Shown here: positions 53,984 through 63,000 of the stretch, one piece after another
How positions within the stretch are numbered: the first letter of the stretch is position 1
Layout: every line of letters begins with the position of its first letter
Assembly: GCF_003591485.1 (NCBI RefSeq)
Contig: NZ_QZCF01000003.1
Coordinates: 310,001-374,000 of the forward strand
DNA: 64,000 nt
Origin: Paenibacillus sp. 1011MAR3C5
Lineage (GTDB): Bacteria > Bacillota > Bacilli > Paenibacillales > Paenibacillaceae
Reading direction: 5' to 3'
Translations under genes and position numbers: made by a program
Notes under the pieces: model-generated
The model's database searches: none
Told to the model about the DNA's origin: nothing
What the model saw: the letters and a program-made list of their open reading frames with translations, nothing else

Positions 53984-54544
53984 GGTATGGACATATTCGA
54001 ACCTTGCATTATAAAAAGTTTCAAGCATGACGGACATATGCACCGGCTTTGGCAGCAGAACTGGATTGTGCCAAGCCATTTGCTTATACAGGAACATCAA
54101 GAGGAAGCGGTTATCGTCCTCATTAACCGGCAGACGCCGATTCAGGAATCCGATGGCAAGCAATGGGTAAGCCGAGTGCCGGCGGTCTCCTTTTTTATTC
54201 CGGGGCAATGGTTTAATGTCGTTGCTCTCCTCGAGGCGGGAGGCGTACGCTACTATTGCAACATTGCTTCTCCGCCGTATCTGCAAGGGGGCATCCTGAC
54301 CTATATCGATTACGATCTGGACGTCATTCGGACAGCTGACGGGAATCGGTATATTGTCGATCAGGACGAATTCGAGCAGCACAAGCAGCAATATCATTAT
54401 CCGAAGTCCGTTCTTTTAAAGGTGCGGGAGGGTATGAATGAATTGCTGGGCCGTGTAGAGCGCGGCTCTTCTCCATTTTCGGATAAGACGGCTATCGCTT
54501 ATTACGAGCAGTGGCTATCGAGCTGCGAAGAGGTGAAAGAATGA
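53984..54544 (+). CDS. DUF402 / NtdP-like nucleotide phosphatase family protein
   Basis: A 186-residue protein of the DUF402 family. RYYCNIASPPYL and YIDYDLDVI with the acidic QDEFEQHK are the family core. Relatives in Bacillus and Staphylococcus hydrolyse nucleoside tri- and diphosphates or similar compounds with Mn or Mg. GAGGAG lies seven bases before the ATG at 53984. It overlaps the signal peptidase gene by ATGA. Confidence 0.82.
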   Translation, partial: GMDIFEPCIIKSFKHDGHMHRLWQQNWIVPSHLLIQEHQEEAVIVLINRQTPIQESDGKQWVSRVPAVSFFIPGQWFNVVALLEAGGVRYYCNIASPPYLQGGILTYIDYDLDVIRTADGNRYIVDQDEFEQHKQQYHYPKSVLLKVREGMNELLGRVERGSSPFSDKTAIAYYEQWLSSCEEVKE

Positions 54545-55068
54545 GTCCGAAGGCTATGCTGCTGGATTGGTTGAAAATGGCTGTTACTGCGATCGCTATC
54601 GTTCTGTTCCTTCATTACTTTGTTTTCCATCTGTCTACGGTCGAAGGGCATTCCATGGAACCGACGCTGCAGGAGAAGGAATGGCTCTACGTCAACAAAT
54701 TCGTCTATTTGTTCGGAAGTCCCGATATCGGCGATGTCGTTGTCCTGAAGGACCCTTATGAAGCGGAAGACGGGAAGCGCCTGCTCGTGAAGCGGATCGT
54801 AGGCATGCCGGGTGACCGTATCGAGATTACCGGCGGACAGTTGTACCGGAACGGAGAGCTCGTGGATGAGGGCTATACCGATTCCATCATCGAGGGAGAA
54901 AGCTATGGACCGGTTGTGATTGGGGAAGGGCTGTATTTTGTAATGGGAGACAATCGGCATGAGCGGGCGAGCCTGGACAGCCGAAGCTTCGGTCCCGTTC
55001 AGCGCGACTGGATAACAGGCAGGGCCGATTTTATCGTATGGCCGATTAAAGAAATAAAGACGCTGTAG
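54541..55068 (+). CDS. Type I signal peptidase
   Basis: A 175-residue membrane protease that cleaves Sec and Tat signal peptides on the outer face. One N-terminal helix (about 12-30) precedes the catalytic Ser-Lys dyad: S38 in EGHSMEPTL and K84 in LVKRIVGMPGD. GDNRHERASLDSRSFGPV is box E. It overlaps DUF402 (ATGA) and precedes rnhA by 15 bp. A window this rich in secreted proteins makes several such peptidases likely in the genome. Confidence 0.9.
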   Translation: MSPKAMLLDWLKMAVTAIAIVLFLHYFVFHLSTVEGHSMEPTLQEKEWLYVNKFVYLFGSPDIGDVVVLKDPYEAEDGKRLLVKRIVGMPGDRIEITGGQLYRNGELVDEGYTDSIIEGESYGPVVIGEGLYFVMGDNRHERASLDSRSFGPVQRDWITGRADFIVWPIKEIKTL

Positions 55069-55083
55069 CAGGAGGTGCGGAAA

Positions 55084-55518
55084 TTGAAAGAAGTGATGAT
55101 CTATACAGACGGCGCTTGCTCGGGCAATCCCGGTCCCGGCGGGTGGGGAGCGATTCTGTTCTACGGCGCGCACAAGAAAGAGCTATCGGGCGGAGAGAGG
55201 GCGACGACGAATAACCGGATGGAGATTCAGGCGGTTATTGAAGGACTCAAGCTGCTCAAGGAGCCTTGCCGTGTGCATGTATACAGCGATTCCGCTTACG
55301 TCGTGAATTGCTTCCAGAAGGGCTGGATTCACGGTTGGCTGCGCAACGGCTGGAAGAACAGCAAAAAGGAGCCCGTGGAGAACCAGGATCTGTGGAAGCA
55401 GCTATGGGAGCTGATGAAGCTGCATACGGTGGAGTATGTAAAGGTGAAAGGCCATAGCGACAATGAATATAATAATCGGTGCGATGAGCTCGCGCGTGAA
55501 GCTATAAAGCGGTTGTAG
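55084..55518 (+). CDS. rnhA: Ribonuclease HI
   Basis: A 144-residue endonuclease that cuts RNA in RNA-DNA hybrids. The four acidic residues are seen in YTDGACSGNPG, NRMEIQAV, YSDSAYVV and NRCDELAR. The start is TTG at 55084, eight bases after AGGAGG; the GTG at 55075 lies within that site and cannot be the start. QueG follows three bases after the stop. Confidence 0.9.
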   Translation: MKEVMIYTDGACSGNPGPGGWGAILFYGAHKKELSGGERATTNNRMEIQAVIEGLKLLKEPCRVHVYSDSAYVVNCFQKGWIHGWLRNGWKNSKKEPVENQDLWKQLWELMKLHTVEYVKVKGHSDNEYNNRCDELAREAIKRL

Positions 55519-55521
55519 GCC

Positions 55522-56670
55522 ATGGAATACAACTGGATTAAGCTGAAGCAGGAGATGAAGGATGCGGCGAAGGAGCTCGGTATCGATGCAATCGGCGTAG
55601 CTTCTGCCGATGTATTCACCACACTGAAGGAGCGGCTCATCCGGCACCGCGAGCTGGGGAGAGAGTCGGGCTTCGAGGAGCCTGATCTGGACAAGCGCAC
55701 AGATCCGTCTCTCTTGTTCGACAAGCCGGCCAGCATGATTGCGATCGCCATCGCCTACCCCTCGAAGCTGACCGATCCGCCGAAGTCCGAGCCGGGAGCG
55801 AGAAGAGGCATTATGGCGAGGTCGGCATGGGGCGAGGATTACCATAAAGTGCTTCGCAACCGGCTGGAGCGGCTTGAGGCATGGCTGAGGGATCGTGTGC
55901 CGGAGATCCGGGCGGAGAGTATGGTTGACACGGGCGCATTGTCCGACCGTGCTGTAGCGGAGCGGGCCGGGCTTGGCTGGAGCGCCAAAAATTGCGCGAT
56001 CATATCACCCGAATTTGGTTCCTGGATTTATCTCGGCGAGATGATTACGAACTTGCCGCTGCCTCCCGATTCACCTGTAACCGAGGGCTGCGGAACTTGC
56101 ACCAAATGTATCGACGCCTGCCCAACCGGGGCGCTGGTAGGTCCAGGGGAGCTGGATGCGCAGAAGTGTATTTCCTTCCTGACTCAGACCAAAGGCATGG
56201 TGTCTGACGAATATATGCGCAAGATCGGCAACCGGCTGTACGGCTGCGACACCTGTCAGGTTGTATGTCCCGAGAACCGGGGCAAAAACTGGACGCATCA
56301 GCCTGAGCTGCAGCCCGATAACGAGCTGGCAAAGCCGTTATTGGTTCCGATGCTGACGATCGGCAATCGCGAGTTCAAGGATAGGTACGGATTCACCTCC
56401 TCAGCCTGGAGAGGGAAGAAGCCGATACAGCGGAATGCGGTCATCGCGCTCGGCAACTTCAAGGAGAAGTCGGCGGTTCCCGATCTGATCGGCGTGCTGA
56501 AGCATGACCCGAGGCCTGTGCTGCGCGGGACGGCTGCATGGTCGCTGGGCAGAAACGGCGGGGAAGAGGCCGCCGAGGCGCTGCATGAGGCGATGCGTGA
56601 AGAGAGTGATGCCGAGGCACGCGACGCGATTGCTTCTGCCATTTCGATGCTGGCTTCGGAGCAGCAATAA
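55522..56670 (+). CDS. queG: Epoxyqueuosine reductase
   Basis: A 382-residue cobalamin and iron-sulfur enzyme that makes queuosine in tRNA from epoxyqueuosine. The cluster motifs are CGTCTKCIDACPTGA (about 193-207) and CDTCQVVCPEN; VDTGALSDRAVAERAGLG is the conserved segment with the active Asp. The C-terminal HEAT-like repeats (about 290-380) fit tRNA binding. It is packed against rnhA without its own strong ribosome binding site. Confidence 0.9.
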   Translation: MEYNWIKLKQEMKDAAKELGIDAIGVASADVFTTLKERLIRHRELGRESGFEEPDLDKRTDPSLLFDKPASMIAIAIAYPSKLTDPPKSEPGARRGIMARSAWGEDYHKVLRNRLERLEAWLRDRVPEIRAESMVDTGALSDRAVAERAGLGWSAKNCAIISPEFGSWIYLGEMITNLPLPPDSPVTEGCGTCTKCIDACPTGALVGPGELDAQKCISFLTQTKGMVSDEYMRKIGNRLYGCDTCQVVCPENRGKNWTHQPELQPDNELAKPLLVPMLTIGNREFKDRYGFTSSAWRGKKPIQRNAVIALGNFKEKSAVPDLIGVLKHDPRPVLRGTAAWSLGRNGGEEAAEALHEAMREESDAEARDAIASAISMLASEQQ

Positions 56671-56680
56671 CGTACCGTTG

Positions 56681-56732
56681 ATCGAGCCATTCACCCTGAT
56701 TTGCGTGTCTGGGGCATGGCTCGATTCTTTCT
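56681..56732 (+). terminator. Terminator after queG
   Basis: ATCGAGCCAT pairs with ATGGCTCGAT and is followed by TCTTTCTGT. Confidence 0.75.
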
Positions 56733-56754
56733 GTACAATCTCATGTTCGATTCG

Positions 56755-56783
56755 TTGCGGAACAAGCACGAACATGCTATGAT
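56755..56783 (+). promoter_or_regulatory. Promoter of the yneF-folE pair
   Basis: TTGCGG (56755) and an extended -10, TGCTATGAT (TATGAT at 56778), are spaced by 17 bp. Confidence 0.5.
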
Positions 56784-56846
56784 ACAGGGATGTTAGGTTC
56801 AAAAGGTTGATTAATCGACAATGACTGAAAGGGTTAGGTGACATAG

Positions 56847-57068
56847 ATGGAATGGTATAATATCGTAATTCCTATCGTAACGCTGATCGTCGGGGCTGTA
56901 GGCGGCTTCTTTGTGGGCGTATTCTACTTGCGGAAGCAGCTCGAGAAGATGCAGAATGATCCTGAGATGATTCAGCGCATGGCGAAGCAAATGGGCTATA
57001 ATCTGAACAAACAACAAATGTCGCGCGCCCAAAATATGATGAAAAACCAAAAGCTTCCTCGCAAATAA
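56847..57068 (+). CDS. YneF family small membrane protein (UPF0154)
   Basis: A 73-residue protein with one N-terminal helix (about 6-27, [19 protein letters not shown]) and a charged tail with [14 protein letters not shown], the YneF signature. Its function is not established. AGGTGA precedes the ATG. It lies 37 bp before folE. Confidence 0.85.
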   Translation: MEWYNIVIPIVTLIVGAVGGFFVGVFYLRKQLEKMQNDPEMIQRMAKQMGYNLNKQQMSRAQNMMKNQKLPRK

Positions 57069-57105
57069 TAAGGTATTGCGAGGAACCGGAAGGAGCGAAA
57101 GGCGA

Positions 57106-57699
57106 ATGGCGGGAAGAAAAGATTACGTCAATTCGAAGGTATCGGACAACCGGGAGCAAATCGAGTTTCATGTGAAAGAAATCCTCAAGCTGATCGGGGA
57201 AGATGTAGAGCGTGAGGGCTTGCTGGAGACGCCTGCCCGGGTCACACGCATGTACGAGGAGATCTTCGCAGGTTATGAGGTTGATCCTCGCGAGGTGCTC
57301 GGCGTTTCGTTCGACGAACAGCATGAAGAGCTGGTTATCGTGCGGGATATTGTCTATTACAGCCAGTGCGAGCATCACATGGCTCCCTTCTTCGGGAAAG
57401 CCCATATCGGCTATTTGCCAAGCGGCAAGATTGCCGGTCTAAGCAAGCTGGCAAGGCTAGTAGAAGCCATTACGCGCAAGCTGCAGGTGCAGGAGCGCAT
57501 TACGTCGCAGATCGCCGATATTTTGGATGAGGAGCTTGCACCTAATGGCGTCATGGTCGTTGTGGAAGGCGAGCATCTCTGCATGTGCGCACGCGGCGTC
57601 AAGAAGCCAGGCAGCAAGACGGTTACATCTGCCGTTCGCGGTGAATTCCGCACAAGCTCGGCGCTTCGTTCCGAGTTTCTGGCTCTGCTTAAGCAATAA
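57106..57699 (+). CDS. folE: GTP cyclohydrolase I
   Basis: A 197-residue zinc enzyme for the first step of folate synthesis, GTP to dihydroneopterin triphosphate. [14 protein letters not shown] and [14 protein letters not shown] hold the zinc-binding Cys and His residues and the family signatures. AAGGAG lies 11 bases before the ATG at 57106. It ends with a strong terminator. Confidence 0.92.
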   Translation: MAGRKDYVNSKVSDNREQIEFHVKEILKLIGEDVEREGLLETPARVTRMYEEIFAGYEVDPREVLGVSFDEQHEELVIVRDIVYYSQCEHHMAPFFGKAHIGYLPSGKIAGLSKLARLVEAITRKLQVQERITSQIADILDEELAPNGVMVVVEGEHLCMCARGVKKPGSKTVTSAVRGEFRTSSALRSEFLALLKQ

Positions 57700-57723
57700 T
57701 GGCAATTTCGCGATAACGAATAA

Positions 57724-57774
57724 ACGAGCATGCACTCTATCCCAGCAGCGGGATGGAGGGCATGCTCGTTTTTA
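57724..57774. terminator. Terminator between folE and the alpha/beta hydrolase gene
   Basis: ACGAGCATGC pairs with GCATGCTCGT, with an inner ATCCC/GGGAT stem, followed by TTTTTAT. It can serve both convergent genes. Confidence 0.9.
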
Positions 57775-57784
57775 TCCGTATCGA

Positions 57785-58846
57785 TCAACCTTCGCGCTTG
57801 GCTTGGACCTGGCCGTCCACCTGGCTAAGGAAGAGCGCCGTGCGCTGTACATATTCCCGAGGATGAGCGCGGAACAGCAGCTCATGCTGACCGTCCTGGA
57901 CGATCCAGGAGCGAGACAAGGCATTGCTCTGGTTGGCGGCAATCGCTTCGGCTGTGTCGAACGGGGCCTTGACGTCTTTTGTCCCATGAATAATATAAAT
58001 CGGCATATCGTAAGGTGTAGCGATCACTTCTTCCGCAGGGATCGAGCCAAAGCTGCTTCCCGTCCAGAGCGGAATCATCGATTCAATCAAGGGAAGGGAA
58101 GGGAATCTCGGCAGCGGGACGAACTGATTAAGATTGTCGAACAAAGCTTCTGAGCTGGGAATAAAGAGACTGTCGAGAATCATCGCATCGATCTCATCTG
58201 TCAGCAGGGCGGTCTGCAGCGCCGTTCCGGCGCCCATGGAGAAGCCCCATACGACAATGTCCTCGGCTCCGCGGGACTTGGCATATTCGACTGCAGCCAG
58301 CAGCTGCTGGGATTCCTCGCGCCCGCCGGTAGCGGGAGCCTTGTATTGCGTGGAAGCATAGCCGTAGTCAAAAAGAAGCACATTATATTTCAAATCGTGC
58401 AGGAGCTTCGTCAAATCGTACATCGGGACCCAATCTTCCTCGCGATTGGCGCCGTAGCCATGGCTGAATACGACTGTCCGGGCGGAAGAAGCGCCATCCC
58501 CGCCATCCGAGGCGGCAGGAACATACCAGCCGCTAACGCTCGTCTCTCCGCTGTGGCTCGGGAATACAACATCTTCATAAGCTGTTCCGATCGCGGCTTG
58601 CGGATTGGAAGTCAGCGGTGCAACATAAGGATAAGCGAGCATCCAGGCCACATAACCGTGGAAGATGATTATGGCAATGAGGATAGTCGCAAACAGGGCG
58701 GCAATAGAGGCGAATAGTAGATGCTTGCGTCTTCCGCTGGTCCTTGCTCGTGGAAAGGCTGCGGCCGGCTCGCTCTGAATGACGGGAGCGGGCAGTGCGG
58801 GAGCGAAGCTCTCCAGAGGGCGTGTTGTCGTAATCGTGGTGTCCAT
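57785..58846 (-). CDS. Membrane-anchored alpha/beta hydrolase
   Basis: A 353-residue protein. A disordered Pro/Ala-rich N-terminus precedes one membrane helix (about 42-65), so the hydrolase domain (about 85-345) is probably outside. The nucleophile is Ser in WGFSMGAGT, the oxyanion region is FSHGYGANREED, and the acid and His are in HGTKDVKAP and QDGQHELLF. It belongs with the BAAT/serine aminopeptidase S33 group of esterases or peptidases. The ATG at 58846 has GGGGG nine bases upstream. Confidence 0.8.
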   Translation of the reverse strand: MDTTITTTRPLESFAPALPAPVIQSEPAAAFPRARTSGRRKHLLFASIAALFATILIAIIIFHGYVAWMLAYPYVAPLTSNPQAAIGTAYEDVVFPSHSGETSVSGWYVPAASDGGDGASSARTVVFSHGYGANREEDWVPMYDLTKLLHDLKYNVLLFDYGYASTQYKAPATGGREESQQLLAAVEYAKSRGAEDIVVWGFSMGAGTALQTALLTDEIDAMILDSLFIPSSEALFDNLNQFVPLPRFPSLPLIESMIPLWTGSSFGSIPAEEVIATPYDMPIYIIHGTKDVKAPFDTAEAIAANQSNALSRSWIVQDGQHELLFRAHPREYVQRTALFLSQVDGQVQAKREG

Positions 58847-58991
58847 ACCTGGCATCCCCCTTTGTCGGAATCTATGATGAAAGCGTTATCGTAACTTCTA
58901 CTGTTAATGGTAGTAAAGTCCTAGCAGCCTGTCAATTCGTGTCGTGCGATTGTTAGGGGCTTGTAATCAATCTGTAATGTTGTGGAATGCT

Positions 58992-59039
58992 TTACGATTG
59001 TCGGGTGAATGAGGTATACTAATTGAGAATCAATTTCAG
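58992..59039 (+). promoter_or_regulatory. iclR promoter with Fur/PerR-like box
   Basis: TTTACG (58992) and TATACT (59016) are spaced by 18 bp. TGAGAATCAATTTCA at 59025-59039 matches the Fur-family 7-1-7 pattern at 11 of 14 fixed positions and lies just after the -10. Confidence 0.4.
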
Positions 59040-59144
59040 TCATTTTGAAAGAGGGTTTCAGTCGGTGAAACTCGAATCTTTAAGGTATAGATCCATAGTA
59101 GATGAATAAGAAGCTCAATCAGAAAACCGAGGAGGTGCAGAGAG

Positions 59145-59888
59145 ATGGAAGAGGGGAAATCTACAGTACGGGCAGTGGACCGTGCGCTTGATATATTGCT
59201 GTGCTTTACATCCAAGACGGACTGGGCGATGACAGAAATTGCGGAGCATGTAGGCCTTCACAAGAGCACGGTGCATCGGATGCTCGCTACGCTTGAGGAG
59301 AAGGGATTTATCGAGCGCGATCGGGAGACGGATCGCTATCACTTGGGCCTCAAGGTGTGGGAGCTGTCCGCCAACCTGTCGCGCTCGGACGATCTGGCTA
59401 CCATCTGGCTGCCCGAGATGGTCAGACTTCGCGATCAATTGGGCGAGACGGTCAGCATTTATGTGAGGGACGGTACGGAGCGGATCAGGCGGCAGGCCGT
59501 TCAAAGCAATCAGGCTGTCCGGAGGGTCGCTCCTGTGGGCGTCAGATTGCCGCTGTACGCCGGTGCGTCCAGCAAGGTGCTTATTGCTTACTCCGATCCT
59601 GCGACACAAGAGAGCATTCTGCAGGACCCGGCATGGCCTTCCTCCATTGATATCGGGCAATATAAGCAGCAGCTTCAGGAGGTTCTGGCTCAAGGGTATG
59701 CGACCAGCTTCGAGGAGCGGGAGGAGGGAGCAGCAGCGCTGTCCTCGCCAATCTTCGATCGGTCGGGAGCGATGGTGGCTGCCTTGTCCGTATCCGGGCC
59801 CGCCAGCCGGCTGAAGCTTGCTACAATGCGCGACTATTCGCCAGTCATGATGGAAGCGGCGAAGCGAATGGGGACGATGACCCGATAA
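59145..59888 (+). CDS. IclR family transcriptional regulator
   Basis: A 247-residue regulator. The winged helix (about 8-70, MTEIAEHVGLHKSTVHRMLATLE) precedes the GAF-like effector domain (about 80-245) with the family segments RLPLYAGASSKVL and GYATSFEEREEGAAALSSPI. The effector is unknown; family members often govern aromatic or short organic acid breakdown. No catabolic genes adjoin it here. Confidence 0.88.
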   Translation: MEEGKSTVRAVDRALDILLCFTSKTDWAMTEIAEHVGLHKSTVHRMLATLEEKGFIERDRETDRYHLGLKVWELSANLSRSDDLATIWLPEMVRLRDQLGETVSIYVRDGTERIRRQAVQSNQAVRRVAPVGVRLPLYAGASSKVLIAYSDPATQESILQDPAWPSSIDIGQYKQQLQEVLAQGYATSFEEREEGAAALSSPIFDRSGAMVAALSVSGPASRLKLATMRDYSPVMMEAAKRMGTMTR

Positions 59889-59922
59889 TGCCAAGTTCTC
59901 CACTACATGGCCATGTTCTACC

Positions 59923-59967
59923 AAAAAAACTCCGTTCCGTCGCTTAAAGCGATAGAACGGAGTTTTT
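59923..59967. terminator. Bidirectional terminator between iclR-type gene and acnA
   Basis: AAAAACTCCGTTC pairs with GAACGGAGTTTTT, with a T-run on each strand. Confidence 0.9.
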
Positions 59968-60011
59968 GTATAGCGGGGATAGCGGCTTGATGGAGCCGCT
60001 ATCTGCCGTTA

Positions 60012-62726
60012 TTATTGCATGTTGGCGATCATTTGACGAAGCACCGTTTGCAGGATGCCGCCGTTGCGGTAGTAGTCTACGTCAACGAGGGAATCCAGAC
60101 GAACGATAGCCAGGAATTCGAAGGTCGAGCCGTCTTCGCGAGTAGCCTTAACGGTTACCGTCTGACCAGGCTGAACATCGTTGGAAAGTCCGGAGATATC
60201 GAACGTTTCCGTTCCTGTAATGCCAAGCGTTTTCCAGCTTTGGCCTTCTTGGAACTGAAGCGGAAGCACGCCCATGCCTACCAGGTTGGAGCGGTGAATA
60301 CGCTCGAAGCTTTCAGCGATGACAGCTTTTACGCCAAGGAGGTACGTACCTTTGGCAGCCCAGTCGCGCGAGCTTCCTGTACCGTATTCTTTGCCGGCAA
60401 TAACCACAAGGTTTTTGCCTTCAGCCTGATACTTCATGGAAGCGTCATAGATGGACATGACTTCGCCAGTTGGCAGGTAAGTCGTTACGCCGCCTTCCGT
60501 GCCCGGAGCCACTTGGTTACGGATACGGATGTTCGCGAATGTACCGCGCATCATCACTTCATGGTTACCGCGGCGGGAGCCGTACGAGTTGAAGTCTTTG
60601 CGATCTACGCCGTTGTCGATCAGGTATTTGCCGCCCGGGCTGTTAACCGTAATGTTGCCGGCAGGGGAGATATGGTCCGTTGTTACGGAATCGCCCATCA
60701 GCGCCAGTACATTAGCCGCAGGAATGTTGGCAATGTCATCCAGCTCGGAGCCTAGGCTCTCGAAGAATGGAGGGTTTTGGATATAAGTGGACTTTGCGTC
60801 CCACTCGTAGCTTTCGCCTTCCGGTACGTCGATTGCGTTCCAACGCTCGTTTTGCGTAAATACGTTCTCGTACTTCGCGTTGAACATCTCTGGATTCAAG
60901 GATTTGGCTACAGCTTCCTTGATCTCAGCGTTTGTTGGCCAAATGTCCTTCAGGTATACAGGCTGACCGTCTTGGTCGTGTCCGATTGGATCGTTAGCCA
61001 AGTCGATATTGACTGTTCCTGCCAGCGCATAAGCGACAACAAGCGGAGGAGAAGCCAGGTAGTTCGCTTTCACTTGAGCGTGAACGCGGCCTTCAAAGTT
61101 ACGGTTACCGGACAATACAGCCGCTACCGTCATATCATTGTCTGCAATCGCTTTGCTTACTTCGTCAGGAAGCGGGCCGGAGTTGCCGATACAAGTCGCA
61201 CAGCCGTAGCCTGCAAGGTGGAAGCCAAGCGCTTCGAGCGATTCAAGCAGGTTTGCTTTTTTCAGATATTCCGTAACGACCAGGGAACCTGGCGTCAGGG
61301 AGCTCTTCACGTAAGCTGGCTTAGTCAAGCCGCGCTCAACGGCTTTTTTCGCCACGAGACCTGCGCCCAGCATAACGCTTGGGTTGGAGGTGTTCGTACA
61401 GCTCGTGATCGCTGCGATCACGACCGCGCCAGTGCCCATTTTGGACTGAACGCCGTTATTGTGCTGTACAGGAACCACTTGCTCGATCTTCTCATCGGAC
61501 AGGCCATAGCCGCCTTTGTCGATCGGCGTGCGGATGATGCTGTTGAATGCTTCCTTCATTGCAGTCAGCTCTACGCGGTCCTGCGGGCGCTTCGGTCCTG
61601 CCAGGGAAGGCACGATCGTCGACAGGTCAAGCTCGATCACGTCGGAGAATACAGGGTCCGGCGTAGCATCGGTGCGGAACATGTCTTGCGCTTTGTAGTA
61701 AGCTTCAACGAGCTGGATTTGATCTTCTTGGCGGCCAGTTTGGCGCATGAAGTCCAGTGTCTCGCTGTCAACCGGGAAGAAACCGACTGTTGCGCCGTAC
61801 TCTGGAGCCATGTTGGCAACCGTAGCGCGGTCAGCCAGGCTGATGTTGGACAAGCCAGGGCCGAAGAACTCGACAAACTTGCCTACAACGCCTTTTTTAC
61901 GAAGCGTTTCTGTAACGGTCAGAGCCAGGTCAGTCGCTGTGGAGCCTTCTGCCAGGCTGCCTGTCAGCTTGAAGCCGATAACCTCAGGCATAACGAAGTA
62001 TAGCGGCTGGCCAAGCATGCCGGCTTCCGCCTCAATGCCGCCTACGCCCCAGCCAACAACGCCAAGACCGTTGATCATGGTTGTATGGGAGTCCGTACCT
62101 ACCAGGGAGTCCGGATATACGACTGTCTCGCCGTCAATCGTCTTCGTAGCTGCCACGGATGCCAGATACTCCAGGTTAACCTGGTGAACGATACCTGTTC
62201 CAGGAGGAACAGCGCGGAAGTTATCGAATGCCGTTTGTGCCCAGCGAAGGAAACGGTAACGCTCTTCGTTGCGCTCGAATTCCACTTTTGTGTTGTATTC
62301 CAGAGCTTCTGGAGTACCGAATGCGTCAACCATGATCGAGTGGTCGATTACGAGATCGACTGGTACGAGGGGGTTGATTTTCTTCGGATCTCCACCGGCT
62401 TTCTTCACCGTGTCGCGCATAGCGGCAAGGTCAACGACAACCGGAACGCCCGTAAAGTCTTGAAGCACGATACGTGCAGGAATGAACGGAATTTCTTTGT
62501 CTTCGCGGCCGTTAGCCCAGTTGGCAAGCTGTTTCACATGCTCAGGTGTAATGGCGCGACCGTCGAATTGACGTACCGCTGCTTCCAGCAATACTTTGAT
62601 CGAGAAAGGAAGCTTGGAAATATCGCCAAGGCCTTGCTCTTCCAATCCGCCTAGACGGTAGTAGGCGTACGATTTGCCGCCCGACTCCAGCGTTGTGCGG
62701 ACAGAATATTCATTTTGTTTAGACAT
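60012..62726 (-). CDS. acnA: Aconitate hydratase
   Basis: A 904-residue iron-sulfur enzyme of the TCA cycle (citrate to isocitrate), also an RNA-binding regulator in Bacillus when the cluster is lost. The three cluster cysteines are C443 (SCTNTSNP), C509 and C512 (GYGCATCIG), with the spacing of AcnA/IRP1. The swivel domain has [17 protein letters not shown] lies nine bases before the ATG at 62726. It appears monocistronic. Confidence 0.94.
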   Translation of the reverse strand: MSKQNEYSVRTTLESGGKSYAYYRLGGLEEQGLGDISKLPFSIKVLLEAAVRQFDGRAITPEHVKQLANWANGREDKEIPFIPARIVLQDFTGVPVVVDLAAMRDTVKKAGGDPKKINPLVPVDLVIDHSIMVDAFGTPEALEYNTKVEFERNEERYRFLRWAQTAFDNFRAVPPGTGIVHQVNLEYLASVAATKTIDGETVVYPDSLVGTDSHTTMINGLGVVGWGVGGIEAEAGMLGQPLYFVMPEVIGFKLTGSLAEGSTATDLALTVTETLRKKGVVGKFVEFFGPGLSNISLADRATVANMAPEYGATVGFFPVDSETLDFMRQTGRQEDQIQLVEAYYKAQDMFRTDATPDPVFSDVIELDLSTIVPSLAGPKRPQDRVELTAMKEAFNSIIRTPIDKGGYGLSDEKIEQVVPVQHNNGVQSKMGTGAVVIAAITSCTNTSNPSVMLGAGLVAKKAVERGLTKPAYVKSSLTPGSLVVTEYLKKANLLESLEALGFHLAGYGCATCIGNSGPLPDEVSKAIADNDMTVAAVLSGNRNFEGRVHAQVKANYLASPPLVVAYALAGTVNIDLANDPIGHDQDGQPVYLKDIWPTNAEIKEAVAKSLNPEMFNAKYENVFTQNERWNAIDVPEGESYEWDAKSTYIQNPPFFESLGSELDDIANIPAANVLALMGDSVTTDHISPAGNITVNSPGGKYLIDNGVDRKDFNSYGSRRGNHEVMMRGTFANIRIRNQVAPGTEGGVTTYLPTGEVMSIYDASMKYQAEGKNLVVIAGKEYGTGSSRDWAAKGTYLLGVKAVIAESFERIHRSNLVGMGVLPLQFQEGQSWKTLGITGTETFDISGLSNDVQPGQTVTVKATREDGSTFEFLAIVRLDSLVDVDYYRNGGILQTVLRQMIANMQ

Positions 62727-62800
62727 CGCTATTCTCCTTTTCATGTAGTAAATTTTGTAGTTTCATTAGACGAAACACAATTTCAAAAACCTATGTGTCT

Positions 62801-62830
62801 AGTATAACGTTAAAAGTGGGGGTACGTAAA
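62801..62830 (-). promoter_or_regulatory. acnA promoter
   Basis: On the minus strand TTTACG (62830-62825) and TATACT (62806-62801) are spaced by 18 bp, about 75 bp before the start codon. Confidence 0.55.
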
Positions 62831-63000
62831 GTCCAATGTTAGCCTTTTCCCGGTCATGTCCTGCCTGGATTGCAGCGTCCTGCTTACAGAAATGTTACAT
62901 GAATGGCGGGATACCCTCATATAATGAAGCAGTTAATCTTTGCCGCACAGGCGTTCGAGCAGGAAGCGCCTACGCCAGGCAGAATCGGGAGGGAACGCGT

